Positions 33,616 through 45,424 of a DNA stretch of 64,000 bases are shown here, piece after piece. Each line of letters begins with the position of its first letter. Positions within the stretch are counted from its first letter, which is position 1. This stretch comes from Rhyacichthys aspro (taxonomy: Eukaryota; Chordata; Actinopteri; Gobiiformes; Rhyacichthyidae). The notes beneath the pieces are model-generated. The model worked only from the letters and a program-made list of their open reading frames with translations, was not told the origin of the DNA and ran no database searches. The stretch spans positions 6,529,640 to 6,593,639 of the forward strand of contig CM072152.1 in the NCBI GenBank assembly GCA_036850595.1, in the 5' to 3' direction. The position numbers were made by a program, and so were the translations under genes.

Positions 33616-34233
33616 TCAGTCCTGGTTTGTGCTGTGGTTCTCCAGCTCTGAAATGATTGTGATCAGGTTCTGGAGACCGAAAATGTAGCCGCTGTCCTGT
33701 CCCTCGTGGACCACACTGTCCTCGTCGTAATGTTTGCAAGTGGTGTGGGCAAAGTCTATCATCCGGACGTCCACCAGGGGGCTGAGGGGGTGCGCTCTTC
33801 CTCCACAACCGCTACCGCTACTGGCTTCGCTGGACGTAGAAGGGCTATGGGGGAAACCGAGGGCTCCTGCCGCCTCCTCCTCTTCCTCCTCCTCGTCCTC
33901 CTCCTCGCCCTCATTTTGAAGCTCGCCCTCTTCGTCCTCCTCCTCTTCCTCCTCCGACAGCCCCTCCTCGGTGCGTCGGCAGGTGTGCTTTCTGTGGGCC
34001 GCTCCATCGTAGATGATGAGCAGCGAGCTGGAGTAGAAGCGGTAGGATTCGCAGTCTTCCAGGGCGGCCTTCATGTCCCGGAGCCGGCGCAGGACGGGCG
34101 AGAGCAGCTCACGACGCAGCCGCCGACCGCTGTGGAAGAACTGGGACAGGGCCTCTTTGAAGCCGGTCAGGTTCAGCTTGCGTCCGTGGTATTTGTTCAT
34201 GAACATGAGCTGGCCTGTGTCAGACTGGTACAC
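33616..34233 (-). CDS. ip6k2: IP6K2 terminal coding exon: SSSLL, acidic linker, IDFAH
   Basis: The acceptor is gtgttgacag before GTGTACCAG. The exon encodes 205 aa with MNKYHGRKLNLTGFKEAL, FYSSSLLIIYDG, a Glu-rich low-complexity linker, VDVRMIDFAHTTCKHYDED, GYIFGLQNLI and a final NHSTNQD, then TGA (33618-33616). Confidence 0.95.
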   Translation of the reverse strand: MYQSDTGQLMFMNKYHGRKLNLTGFKEALSQFFHSGRRLRRELLSPVLRRLRDMKAALEDCESYRFYSSSLLIIYDGAAHRKHTCRRTEEGLSEEEEEEDEEGELQNEGEEEDEEEEEEEAAGALGFPHSPSTSSEASSGSGCGGRAHPLSPLVDVRMIDFAHTTCKHYDEDSVVHEGQDSGYIFGLQNLITIISELENHSTNQD

Positions 34234-37200
34234 CTGTCAACACAGATAGATACAGACGTTTTCAGTCGATATTCTACAGATGGACTTCAGTTCTATTCAT
34301 GTATGTTGGCTGTGGGGTTGTTTATCATTAGCAGATGATGTTAAGAAACTAAAGCTTTGACGTATTTCTGATTACTTTACCTAATATCCTTTTATAACAT
34401 GTTAATAATGGCAACACCCCTTTTACCTTGATGGACGTTGTGCAGCCATAGCAATATTTGTGCTAATCACATGCTGATTTCAATATAACAGTCTTTCATG
34501 AGGAAGCACAGGTTTTAAAAATGTTTGTATTTAACTCTGATTCTCCATTTGGTTGTGTATAAGTCTAGCATAATATAATCCAAAGCATCCAGTGAATTGT
34601 AATGAATTGAAATGCTTGTATAAACAGCAGCTATATATCGATTTAAGCTCTCTACACACTCACTGACAGCACACACATGCAATCTTAATTTATGTACAGA
34701 TTTGTTTCTCTTTTTTTTTAACTGACTAATGCTCTTTTGGTAACTTTGTCCAACTTTTGAGTACAAATTCGACTTCTGCCTGCAACTAACAAAACAAACT
34801 CTTATAATGATTGGACTGATGTACGCTAGGTGAGTTAACACTGTCAATATTTGCTGACTCTTTAATTTACGCGCTCCACTGAATGTGTGGGTGGATGAAA
34901 TGAATGGAAAAGGCAGGAACATTAAAGTTCTCCAGTGATGCAGAGTTTTTAAAGGGCTTTAATTAAGCTATGAAATAATATGGAGCTTATTACGAAGTTG
35001 ATTTGTGGCTCACAATAAGTTGACCTTAATAAAAACCATATCCTCTAAAATGTGCACACGTCGCATTTTCATGTCAAGTTTTTGGTTTATGTACATACCA
35101 TTTGCACTTGTATTTGAGTTTTTATGATTTATCAACAAGAAATTGGAAAAAAGCAAATAATTTTCACGGAGATGTAAAACATGACACCAAAACAACAAAA
35201 AAGACTTAGAAAAGACCTACCAGAGAGCAATTTTTCATGTATGTTTTGATATTTAGCATCTGCGGGCTAATAAAAGTCTCAGTGACATTAGGACAGCTTA
35301 TTTATTAATACTTCATGGCGAAATATACTGATATACTGTATATTGACTATCAAATTTCAGCTACATATTTTAAGATATTATTTCTGGTCCATATTTTGAA
35401 CCCTAGGTGACGCACTCATATTTTTTTTTGAGCCAATAAATAAGTCCTTGACACTACATATTGCCCAGTGTTATGATGTTTACTCTTAATATTACTTAAG
35501 GCTCGGAGCTCACCTGCATGCCACAGAGCCGGACCCCTATGGAGGCCGAAGTACTCTGCTGGCACTTCCGAATCTGCACGGCCTTCTTCTCCTCTGAGGC
35601 GTCGTCGCCGTGCTGCCGCGTGCCCATCTTCAAGTCCAGCACGCATGGAACTGTGTGTCGCCACGTCAGGTTCTCCAACAGAATGAACTCTGAGACGCTG
35701 AGTCAAGGAAGAAAGAGCGGCAGCCATATTCACATTTCACATTTAAACTGGCTTAAAGGCGCTGTGTGTAGGTTTTGGTGGCATTTTGTGGTGACTTTTC
35801 AGTTTACTCCTTACACCCCCCTTTTTCTACAGCCTGTGAGTAACTACGGTAGCCTTGTAGGGACACGCTGTTGTCTATGAACAAACACAGTGGAAATAAG
35901 TGACATAATGACTTCACTTTGAAAATTTGGAATTAAAAAAGAAAGATTAATGTACTGTTCAGCAGCGGTGCTCAGTCAATTTGCAGAAATATTTATTTTC
36001 CAGTGATTATACACTAGGACTGGGCAATAAATCTAAATTATTTGATTAATTTAAGTTTTTAATTTTGTTTGATGTCAAAAATAGCCATGTTGCTAAATCA
36101 AAGTTCTTCTGACCCTGCAATGCTCACTGTGATGTGGCTAATTCTGCTGCTAGCTCCAGAGCTAGCTCCAACAATGTCAGTTGATACTCTGCAGATGCTA
36201 ACACAGTAATAATCACAGAGAAAGCATCATATTACCTGAGAGATGCTATGGCTTAGTGACGTGGCAGGAAACTGATCAACAGAAACAGTGTCTCTGCAGC
36301 ACAGTGCACTCTATTGATTGAACAAGGCTTTGTGTGCAGAGTAAATTAGACAGACAGGGCTAAACCTAAACATTAGTCAGCCTAAACTGCTTTATTTTCA
36401 CAATGATGGTAATGCTCACTACTGCTGCTGCTTTTCTATTGTTGTTTTGTGTTGGTAAAGAACAAAAAAACATCTGAATTACCTTTTTAGGTCAGTATTA
36501 AGACAAACAAAAACAATTAAAATCGTAAATTGTCTGATTATTTTAGCCATATTGCCCAGCCCAATTACTCACTATTAAAAACATAATTTTGAAAGTGTTT
36601 AGTATTAAGTTTACACTGTCTCTTCAAAGTGTCTAGATATAAATACTGTAAGTCTGCCTCTAAACTACACTCCAGCCAACACTGATTTGAATTAGGTCCA
36701 GTATGACATGTCATTAGAACCAAAATATTATGTAGCCACACAATATCAAGTGACTTAATGGAGCCACGTCGAAAAGCAACTCTGTCAGACAAGGAACGTG
36801 ATACTAAGACTATCCTGATAGATGAGTGGTGTGGTTATCAAAGTAAACTGCCTGTGTCTGCTCTACATATAAATAACTAATATCAATTTAGGGCCAACAA
36901 CACTTTGGTAATGATTTTGCTGCTCGGAGCTAAATAATTCATGGTAAAAGCGAAAGCTGCTGCTCTCTGGTGAAAGGATACTGTATTGGTTGCGTTGTTT
37001 GGCGTTCTCCTTCATCCTCTGCAGATGCTGCTGGTGACACTTGAGGCTCCAGGGGTTGTGCTTGAGTTGCGGGGCGGCGTTACTGTGGCTGCGCTCCAGA
37101 CGATAGTACAGCACCTCGGCCTGCGGCAGCCACTCCACGTCCTCCTGCAGCTTATGGACGCTGAGGGACGCAAGGAGAGGACACATTAAACATTACACTT

Positions 37201-40200
37201 CAGTCATTATTCTTGAGCTACGCAAGGGCTGTTTTGTCTACAACTTGCTACATGACAGTGGCCTCATTAGCATCTCATTCTCTCTAATAAATAATTACAA
37301 AAGGACTGTTGCGCAATGAAAAAGTGTCACGTTTAACATTAGCTGCTTCATGTGACAAATACAACGGCATCTTTTGTTTTATTCTTGTATTCCTCCTACA
37401 TTTTTCATATTTAAAACCACACTGGATCGCCTTATTTACCTGTTCCATTTACACTGAAGTGCAAAAGCAAATAACCCCTTTTGAAATCTTGAGTATTTAT
37501 TAAAGTCCTGGTGATTAGCAGCACCTGGTTACATCTTACCTTCTTAAATCTTGCCCTCGAAAGCAGGGGGTTTCTTTAGGATTGTCTAATTTAAAGGTTC
37601 TATAGTCAATGATGTGCAAACCCCTTTTCGATATCTAAGCATGTATTCAAGTACTGGTGATTAGCAGCACCTGACTACATCTAACCCTCTTATATCATCA
37701 TTCATTCATTTATACTGTAAATACATTGATATACATCTATAATTTTTTATATATTTTTTTAAATACAAAAGAGGTATCTCTTTGATTTACCATAACATAA
37801 TGCATTATAGCTCAAATTATATGGACCACGAGCTTTTTCTTAGTCTTTACAAAGCACTTAGGGATACTTTGAGCCCACTAGACATTCAGACAACACAACA
37901 AAGCCCCTGCTAGTCCCTATATACTGCACTATATAGGGACTTTGATTGAGTGATTCTGGACACTGCGAGCATTTGGTGCTTGTGTGTTGCGTGCACGAGC
38001 CAGTTACATAACCCAGATGTCGACCCATCCTCCAACTGCCAAGGCTAAGGATCAGTCTCTTGCAGTATTTAGAGTCTGTTTGCCTGAGGTTATATGTGTA
38101 GTCAATGTGTGCGTCACCAAATGATAATATGAGACTTCAGGCTGTAGCTTTAACCATTTGAGGTAAACAGCTTTAAATAGGCACGTATAGTGTTCAAATA
38201 AAACTTCAGTGACCTCGTACCTCTTGTCTTTGTCTTTGCGGGAGTGGCGGCGTCCTTCTTTGAAGTTTTCGCTGTCCACAAGCAGCGAGGACGCCATCAC
38301 TTTGCCCCATTTGACGATCTTGCTCTTGGGCTCGCTGTCAGCAGAGGGGTCCTTGTTCTCCAGGTCTGCGGTCAGGTCGCTGTGGAGGGGGTAGGCGAAA
38401 AGGCAGAGGTTTCCTTCTTCGTCCTCCTCAAAGCTCACCGACACCACACCTGAGACGGAAACGGAGACACATTAAGCCACAGGGAAAAAGGCTTTTGGAA
38501 TAATGATTGAATGAGAATACATGAAGCAATGAACATATACAGACAATACATGAGAGATCCACTTTGACAGCATCTTTAGTATGACAATGTACTGTATAAA
38601 AGAAGCACTTTTTAACCACTTTTAAAGACTATTTCCAAATTTCCCAGCAGGATATTGCAATATCTTGTTGAAATTGAAAAAGAAATATAACCACAATTCA
38701 TAAGCACCTGTGGAAACTTTGACCAAAAGCAGCATAAAAACACAACAAAAAACATAACCATAACTACCATAACAACATAACGATATATAGACAATGCTGA
38801 GTAAGTTAGTACAAACCATCTAAATACGCAGAACAGAGTATGCATCAGAAAAGGAGAGTAGGAGTCTGGACAGAAAAGACGCAAGGCCATTCAAATCTAC
38901 TCAGAAGACATTTTATTTGAAAATATTATATAAGTAACATATAGTTATTACATACGATAGCATACAATTGAACCATAGCAATAAGGTATTATACAAAGTA
39001 TACATTGTACCAGATGATAAATAACCTCTTCTATGACATGCATTTATCTTCAAAGATAAATGCAAAAGGTAAAAACAACAAACATTTGTAATTATAAAAT
39101 TGTATGATAAGGAAAAAATATTATTTTTGAATGTCTATAAATGCATCATGGACAGACTTATTTTATAATATGGTTTCATATAATTCTGGAAATTGAATAT
39201 ATTAGGAATACTGGTAACTCATCAGTTAAAGCAATACTCCTACATTATTAATCACCAGTTATAAAGTGTGTAGTTATTATAAAGAAGCAATAGCTGAATA
39301 TTAAGAACGCAAATAATGGCAGAAGAGTGAAGATGGAAAATAAAAAGTCTTGTCACAGTACATGTCATTTTTATGTACTCAAAGAAGCCTTACATCTAAA
39401 AAAAAAAAAAGGCACAGGTGTGGTTTTGTTGTGAGAGGTCTTAGAGCAACAAGTGAAGCGGGGGTCTCTGGTCTTTTTGGGAGTGGGTGCAGCATTGGAG
39501 ATCAAAAGGGGGGTAGAGCCAAAAGTCAGGACTGTAAGACAATAGGCTGCTTTGTCTCACCTTTCACTTGTGAGCATCTGCGCTGGGGACACAAAGGAAA
39601 CAGCTGCACGGGCCGTGAGCCTGCGTTAGATAACACTCCGAGAGGATGTGCGGTTGAGTAAGGGCCGGGGGGATGGAGGAAGATAAGAACACTGCTGGCA
39701 CTGCCTTCGGAGACGCAGGATTCTTATGTACTCACATGTTGAATTAGGCCTCACGGTGGATTCTGGCTCACAAACATAACACATGCGCAGTCAAACCAGT
39801 CGGACCATAACTGTTTGCTCTTGTGACAAATTTTTGAAGGTTCTTGGAGAGGTGTGGTGCGGTTTGTGAATTTACTCAGAGGTGATTAAAAGTCCAGTTT
39901 GTGGAGTGGGAATTGGTGAAAGAATATAATACTCCACCTTACCTGTACTAGAATAAGATCTTCCTTAACACTGCAGAGACATCCTGTTTGTACATTTACT
40001 ACAGCACCTACTGGTGGCCATATGTGGAACAACCTGCTGGTTTGTATTCCAATAACAACAAAAAAACACTTAAAATAAAAACTTTGGCAAATTTTTTAAG
40101 GCTAAAAATTGTGTTTAGAAATTAAAAAGCCCTTATTCATTAACGGCTAGACAACGTTAAAAAATAACATGTGGAAAGATTGTTAAAGAGCATGTAGTTA

Positions 40201-40764
40201 CTCATTTTAAATGCACGTGCAAATAATAAAAATAAAAAAGGAGACAATGAAAAAGTAAAAAGGACAAGATAAAAAAAGATTTTAAAAAAGATCAAAAGAG
40301 AGATTCACAACAAAATAAACAACTAAATAGAAACAAAAAAAAAAAATTGGACTTATTGTGGTGTATATGAGCAGAAGAAAAGAGACACATAAAAAACAAA
40401 TACACAATTGTTCCTTTTTTGAATATTTGTATCATTTGTTTGCCAATATTCATCACACTTCCTGACTGACAGATAGCAATAGCCATATGTAGAAACTGTG
40501 CTTACCTCTGTACTGTGGCGTGAACTTCCTCATGGCGGCGGGCAGACTTTTATAAAACTGATGCTCACGGGGGATCAGAGGCTTGCAGATGGTCTGGTCT
40601 CCGAAGCGCAGCACGCAGGAGTGACCCCCCACCTGGTGCACGAAGGGCTCAAGCATCACCCCTCTCTCTGAGTAGCACTGCGGCTGAACCTGCTGCTGCT
40701 GCTTCTTTTCCTTCTGCTCTGCATCCATGGCCTCCCGGGCCTGAGCCTCCACGGCCGGACTCAT
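33616..40764 (-). CDS. ip6k2: Inositol hexakisphosphate kinase 2 (IP6K2), complete coding region
   Basis: Five coding exons join with matching phases: 40764-40506, 38449-38221, 37160-36982, 35689-35514 and 34233-33616 (1461 nt, 486 aa; human IP6K2 is 426). The family uses ATP to phosphorylate InsP6 to the pyrophosphate 5-InsP7, in cytosol and nucleus. Motifs: N-terminal MSPAVEAQ and LEPFVHQVGGHSCVLRF; NPWSLKCHQQHLQRMKENAK; the inositol-phosphate-binding PxxxDxKxG box PCVLDLKMG (237-245) followed by TRQHGDDAS; YRFYSSSLLIIYDG (345-358); and the metal-binding VDVRMIDFAHTT with Asp441. MSPA..AM, HSCVLRF, MKENAK and LMFMNKYHGRK fit IP6K2 rather than IP6K1 or IP6K3. The extra length is mostly a Glu-rich linker (about 365-434). 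Teleosts may carry ip6k2a/ip6k2b; which one this is cannot be decided here. Confidence 0.95.
35514..35689 (-). CDS. ip6k2: IP6K2 coding exon 4: PxxxDxKxG box
   Basis: The acceptor is cgtctcag before AGTTCATTC. The exon reads KFILLENLTWRHTVPCVLD, then LKMGTRQHGDDASEEKKA and STSASIGVRLCGMQ. The donor is ATGCAG followed by gtgagc, phase 0. Confidence 0.95.
36015..36566. mobile_element. DNA-transposon relic with ggctgggcaatat-type termini
   Basis: The left end actaggactgggcaata and the right end tattgcccagcccaatta are inverted repeats. Adjoining AT-rich flanks also pair loosely. No transposase frame. It lies in the IP6K2 intron between coding exons 3 and 4. It matches a fish repeat type I recognise but do not name. 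Confidence 0.6.
36982..37160 (-). CDS. ip6k2: IP6K2 coding exon 3
   Basis: The acceptor is cgtccctcag before CGTCCATAAG. The exon reads HKLQEDVEWLPQAEVLYYRL through NPWSLKCHQQHLQRMKENAK and QRNQY. The donor is ATACA followed by gtatcc, phase 1. Confidence 0.93.
37475..37697 (+). repeat. Pair of direct repeats of about 77 bp in an IP6K2 intron
   Basis: ccccttttgaaatcttgag...ctggtgattagcagcacctg at 37475-37553 recurs at 37621-37697 as ccccttttcgatatctaag...ctggtgattagcagcacctg, offset about 146 bp. Confidence 0.7.
38221..38449 (-). CDS. ip6k2: IP6K2 coding exon 2
   Basis: The acceptor is cgtctcag before GTGTGGTG. The exon reads GVVSVSFEEDEEGNLCLFAYP through EGRRHSRKDKDK. The donor is AAGAG followed by gtacga, phase 2. 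It carries the acidic and basic variable region. Confidence 0.93.
39400..39830. promoter_or_regulatory. Candidate intronic regulatory island in IP6K2
   Basis: Complex GC-balanced sequence inside the first coding intron (caggtgtggttttgttgtga; aggaagataagaacactgct). No exon with IP6K-like content and no compatible splice sites were found. Confidence 0.25.
40506..40764 (-). CDS. ip6k2: IP6K2 coding exon 1
   Basis: ATG at 40764-40762 (context GAGGATGA), then MSPAVEAQAREAMDAEQKEK, a Gln-rich stretch and ERGVMLEPFVHQVGGHS through KFTPQYR. The donor is CAGAG followed by gtaagc, phase 1. A second in-frame Met (codon 13, GCCATGG) has the better Kozak context; human IP6K2 also has an early second Met. 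Confidence 0.95.
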
Positions 40765-40798
40765 CCTCCTCTGGCCCGGACCACTCTGCCGCGGGCAT
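40649..40798 (-). promoter_or_regulatory. ip6k2: IP6K2 upstream ORF 2, overlapping the main start out of frame
   Basis: The ATG at 40798-40796 starts 34 nt before the main ATG in another frame and reads 49 codons (MPAAEWSGPEEDESG...) to TGA, across both main-frame Met codons. Context is weak (C at -3). Overlapping uORFs of this kind usually reduce initiation downstream. Confidence 0.5.
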
Positions 40799-40838
40799 TA
40801 GCCTTTTAACGGAGAAACGTTCAATGTGGCGGAGGGCC

Positions 40839-40943
40839 CTATCTGCCGACGGCTGGGCCCGGGAATGCGCATTCACACTGCAGCTCTAAGCACGAAGATC
40901 CCTTGGTGTCCCCTGAAGTCGATGTGCTGGTGATCTGCTTCAT
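40839..40943 (-). promoter_or_regulatory. ip6k2: IP6K2 upstream ORF 1 (34 codons) in the 5' UTR
   Basis: The 5' UTR of the start-codon exon begins at about 40946, after the acceptor cttttgttttgagcag. Three bases in, an ATG opens MKQITSTSTSGDTKG..., ending at TAG (40841-40839). Its Kozak context is weak (C at -3). It could damp translation of the main frame; the effect is inferred. Confidence 0.5.
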
Positions 40944-41154
40944 CTGCTGCTCAAAACAAAAGAAAGGAAGGAGGGAACACAACAGAACAGCTTCAGTTTG
41001 GTGGATAATAATTCCTCTTTGTCCTAATGTGGATATTCTTGTCGAGTACAAACAAAAAGCTTATTTGTGCAATGTTAACGGTCGTATTTAGTCTAGGTGC
41101 AAGGCAAACAGAGACGGATCTCGCTTGTGTCTCTGCCGCAGACTGGGGGCTTAC

Positions 41155-41245
41155 TGACAGCACCGAGCTGCGTCTCCACTGGTAAAGCTCTCCCAGGCCA
41201 CACACTCGGCCCGCCCCCTTCACGAGCGATGCACCAATCGGCAGC
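41155..41245 (-). promoter_or_regulatory. ip6k2: Candidate IP6K2 first exon and promoter
   Basis: A CpG-rich stretch with a GC box (cccgccccctt, 41210-41220) and CCAAT (41234-41238; ATTGG on the gene strand). Downstream on the minus strand is a good donor, CTGTCA followed by gtaagc at 41155/41154. This fits a short non-coding exon spliced to 40946. The TSS is not determined. Confidence 0.5.
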
Positions 41246-42369
41246 AGTAAAAGCAGGTTGTTGGGTGGTAACCTTTTGAAGCGAAGGAGCAAGCAAACAA
41301 AGAGAGGAGAGGGAGTGGGGGAGAGGGGGGAGTGGAATAAAAACAAGCTCAGCTGTTTTCCCTCGGTCTGACAGCTCCGTTTGAACTGTTTGACACAATC
41401 AGCAGCAAAATACAGAGCTAACTGAGGCAGAGGTAAAGGAACAAGGAAAAGTGGGACAAAGTACTGCAGCAGTTTCAAACATCTTGAGGTCAACATCCCA
41501 GCAGATATCAAATTAAAGATGCAATGTGTAAAATGTGGTGGTAAAATGTTATTTCATAGAAAACAGAATATTACACACAAGGAGAAGACCATTGATGTTT
41601 TCATTTAAATGGCATTCTTGCATGAAATTTTAGGGCTGAACAAATGGATTTTATAGACACACCTTTAGTTAGGGTTAACTTCCCTAGGCTACAACTAAAG
41701 ACTCATTTATACTCTACATATGGGAAATGTATCAGCATTCAGATACGGACGGAACCTTCTGTCTGTACTATGCGTTCATTTGGTCCACTTTCCCAAAGCC
41801 TGCATATACAGAGCAGTTCATGCGTTGGCCATATTAGTGATAAATGCTAATCAAAAGCTGAAACAAAGGCAAAACTCTGATTAGCGACGGTGAGAGTTGG
41901 TCAGAAGTTCTAAACATCTCAAGGACATGACTTCACTGGAAGAGTAAGTTTTCAAAAGCCCGCACAGACCTTTTTCTGGCATCGGCAGAATGACAGAAAA
42001 AAGTTTCCTGTTGTCTAGATGTGATGCATTTAAAGTAAGCTCAGACCAGCTCTTTAAGATATACAGTGTTAAAAACCTCCTCCAGTGATGCCATGTTAAT
42101 TGTTGTTCTAGTGTGTGCATCTCATCTACTTATATGCTGAAATCTTTGACTCCATCCCCTACAGGTAGTGTAACATAACACTGTAGATAACGCATGAAAA
42201 TGTAAATGCTGAGACGATAACAACGCTTGTAATGGACAGATTTACTTGTGTACGTAATGGGAGCATACATGACATACATGAGCCTTAATGTTAATCTCTG
42301 ATATAAACTGAGCTGCACTGTATGAAATAGGTTGTTTCCACTTGAGCACCTGAGCTCCACCCATAGACT

Positions 42370-42515
42370 GTTTTTTGGGCTTTTAACTCTTTAGATAAGA
42401 CAGTTAACAGACAGAAGACAGGGTAAGAAAGGGGAATCACACTGTGCAAATGACCCAGTGAAGAATCAAACCCAGGTCTCCCAGGTTTATGGTACATGCT
42501 CTACCAAGGCACCAA
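42370..42515 (-). mobile_element. tRNA-derived SINE, older copy
   Basis: Read on the minus strand it has ggtgccttggtagagcatgt, then the B box gggtttgattcttcac, then gggtcatttgcacagtgtga, then a tail with gagttaaaagcccaaaaaac. Same order and family as 30615-30782. No clear target-site duplication remains. Confidence 0.8.
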
Positions 42516-43250
42516 AATGTTTTTCAGACCATTTTCTGTGATTGAGGAAGTAAAAAACAAGCAAAACAAAAAACAGATATTTTCTTGGAAAACAGCTGGT
42601 GAACTTTTTCCATATCACCTGTACAGCTCTAATTTTGGATGCTTAAAAACAAAAAACAAGTTGAACTTTAGCCCGCTGTTGTGAAGAATGGATGGGGTGA
42701 GGCTGAGTTACATGCAGGGATTGCTAAGAACTGGAGCTATAGCCACAGTGGAAACTATAATCCTCATCTCGCACTGTCCCAGCCAGTCTTGACACAGATT
42801 ACCAGAGCGGGCAAAATAACCTCTGATTAAGACTGCTCGTTTGCTGCCAAGCAGTTTCCATCGAAGAACCATTGAAGCCAAGCCAAACCATTTCATTAAT
42901 AAAGTACATTTTAAACAACACAAGCTGCACTTAAGTACTTTAGAGTAGTAGTACTTTAGATTAACATACAATATTGCACATTTGGAGGATACCACACTCA
43001 AAACTCTCAAAACTAATATCATAAATGAGCCTTTAAACAGAAAACACTTCCAATAAGACCTTAGCCTCTGTGCTCTGTGATATTTTCTACAGCAGAACTA
43101 CATACTTTCTCTTTGCTAGATGTGCTGATAACTTTTTCCATCTCACATGGAAGAGGTCTCACATTTGCATCATTTCTCCATTTATGCGAGTTTGTTTTGT
43201 TCACATACAACTTGAGCTGGAATACTGACATTGCTGTTTGCAGATCACTT

Positions 43251-43430
43251 TAATTATTCATTCATCATCTACCACTTAAACCAATGGCCAGTTCATCACA
43301 TCAACAGTCAACCTTACGTTCACATTCATTCACATAGGGCACTCTAGATATACCAATTCACCCACACATGCATGTCTTCGGGCAGTGGGAGAAAGCTGGA
43401 GCACCCTGAGAAACACATGGAGGACATGCA
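43251..43430 (+). repeat. Dispersed fish repeat fragment
   Basis: attcattcatcatctaccac, then ggccagttcatcacatcaac, then acatgcatgtcttcgggcag, then gtgggagaaagctggagcac. Same family as 27440-27640 and 63815-63960. Confidence 0.7.
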
Positions 43431-45424
43431 GAAATACCTCTGCCACTGTGCACCCCCATTTCTAGTCAGATTAAATACCTTTTTTAACAACAATCAGTAG
43501 CTTTTCTAGCTAGTTTAGATGTTATGTAGGTGACAATAATGGTAATGCCATATTATGATTTAAACTATATTTAAGTAAAGAATGCAATATCCAATACAGA
43601 AAAGCATGAAACAACTAAGTTCATTTTCTGACTCAAGAAGGGTTACTGTGCATTTTTCATCTCTCCACATCAGCACTGCATGTACAGTATAACAGGCCAA
43701 CCCCTCAATGGTCCACAGTGAGCCATGGCACAGACTGGTGGCTGTTTGTTAACTAAGGTGGTGGAAAAGTGAGCCAAAAGCCCAAGGCAATAACATCAAT
43801 TAAGTCAACGACCATCCACAGAGAGGCACAAAAACAAAAGGATTGGCCCTAAATAGCAACAGGAACAAAAGCTTGATGCTATAGGTTAGCACTACCATCT
43901 GGCACCATGGAAACACTGTCACATATTCAATAGTCAATATATTATAGACAATATATCAACATATCAACAATATTATGTTAATCAAGTAGCTGAAATAAAA
44001 ATGTATATATCAAACCATTAAAATGACATCAGTGATTGCAACTAAATAAAAATACAACCATAATGTATTGCAAAGGGTACCAATGCATTAAAAATACAAT
44101 AATATTTTGTTTTACAGTTTTTGCGCAATGACAATCTTTCAAATCCATTAAAAAAAAAAAACGTTTTATCTTGTTTACAGCTGTGTTACATAATGTATTC
44201 TCTTGCACACGTATGTAGCCTATGTGTGTTTACATCAGTTGGATGCTAGCCTCTTGTAGCTGCAGGGAACGGAGTCAGAAAGCCTCACTCTAATCTCTCT
44301 AATCCTGTCTCTTGGAACACTAGAGGAAAAATAGGCCATGACAAACAAGTAAAAATAACCTCCCTTGCACTTAAACCCACCTACATGCCATGTAAACTCT
44401 CACTTGTACTTGCAAAGACCCTTCTGCACCTTTCATTGTGCCACTATTGTTTATCAGAATTACATTTCTGAGCCATGGCTGCCATATAAGATTTCATTTA
44501 ATGCCAAAGTGAGTGTCAAATGCGTTGCATGTTAAGGCCAACATACAAAATAAGAGCACCCAAAGAGACAGGACTCACAGATACTTTAGATGTGGTTTTC
44601 AAAGTCTGTCTCCCAACTATAAAACTCCCTGTGTTGAAATATATACTGTAGATAGCATGAGGTGAAAAACAAGGCTGAATAAAAAGGGTATCACAGCATG
44701 CATGCATTCTGATATGACATTCCTGAGTACTGACATGTCGCTGACAAACAATAGTCATGAATGTACTTTTCCCCGATCTGTATATGATTTATTTAGGTGA
44801 TAAATGCTTGAACTGCAATTTAAGAGATGCCTAGTGGGTCATTTTTGGCTCTTATGCTGTTACCGTGGCATCTTGTGGTTGGGATGCCTCACAAGAAGAT
44901 TCTTTCCTTCGCCTTGTTTTCTGTCACACATTTGAACTAAAAAGACAAAAAACTAAACTTGTGGATGTACATAATTTACAGTCATGTTTTTTGGATTAGA
45001 TTGGTAGCACATTTGAAAATAAACAGCACACTGGTCTGGGCCATGGCTCACTGTGGACAGCAGGGATCAGCTGTTTGCTCTCAAAAACACCAAAGCATCT
45101 GATATCTCTAAAGAACTAAGGATAAATAAGGCTAAATAAAGTAAAAGGGGGATGCATGATGAGCTGGCAGTGCCGGCTGGCATTAAAAAAGTTAAAGCCA
45201 ATGTCGCCATAGTGAATAAACAAGGACTGGACTGTTCTATTGCACATTATTACAAGGAATGTGAGATAGTTGCAGATTTAAGAAGATACTGAGAGTCCGA
45301 CATCCTGTTTTAATACATTACTAAAATAATAGATGCCAAAGTCTTAATAGACTGTTCCACCTGGTGCAGTATAAGTAAGCTATAGTACGGGTTTTATTTG
45401 TGTTGCTTAGGTCGATCATTTGCA

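Larger units (their letters stand above)
41520..45420. other. Non-coding stretch upstream of IP6K2
   Basis: Apart from the SINE and the dispersed repeat listed separately, I see only AT-rich sequence with short runs of A/T. No frame has exon-like features. Confidence 0.5.

Noticed and set aside
33706..34338. 210-codon plus-strand open frame
   Set aside because: It is antisense to the last IP6K2 exon and open only because the Glu-rich tract reads as Leu/Ser-rich on the other strand.
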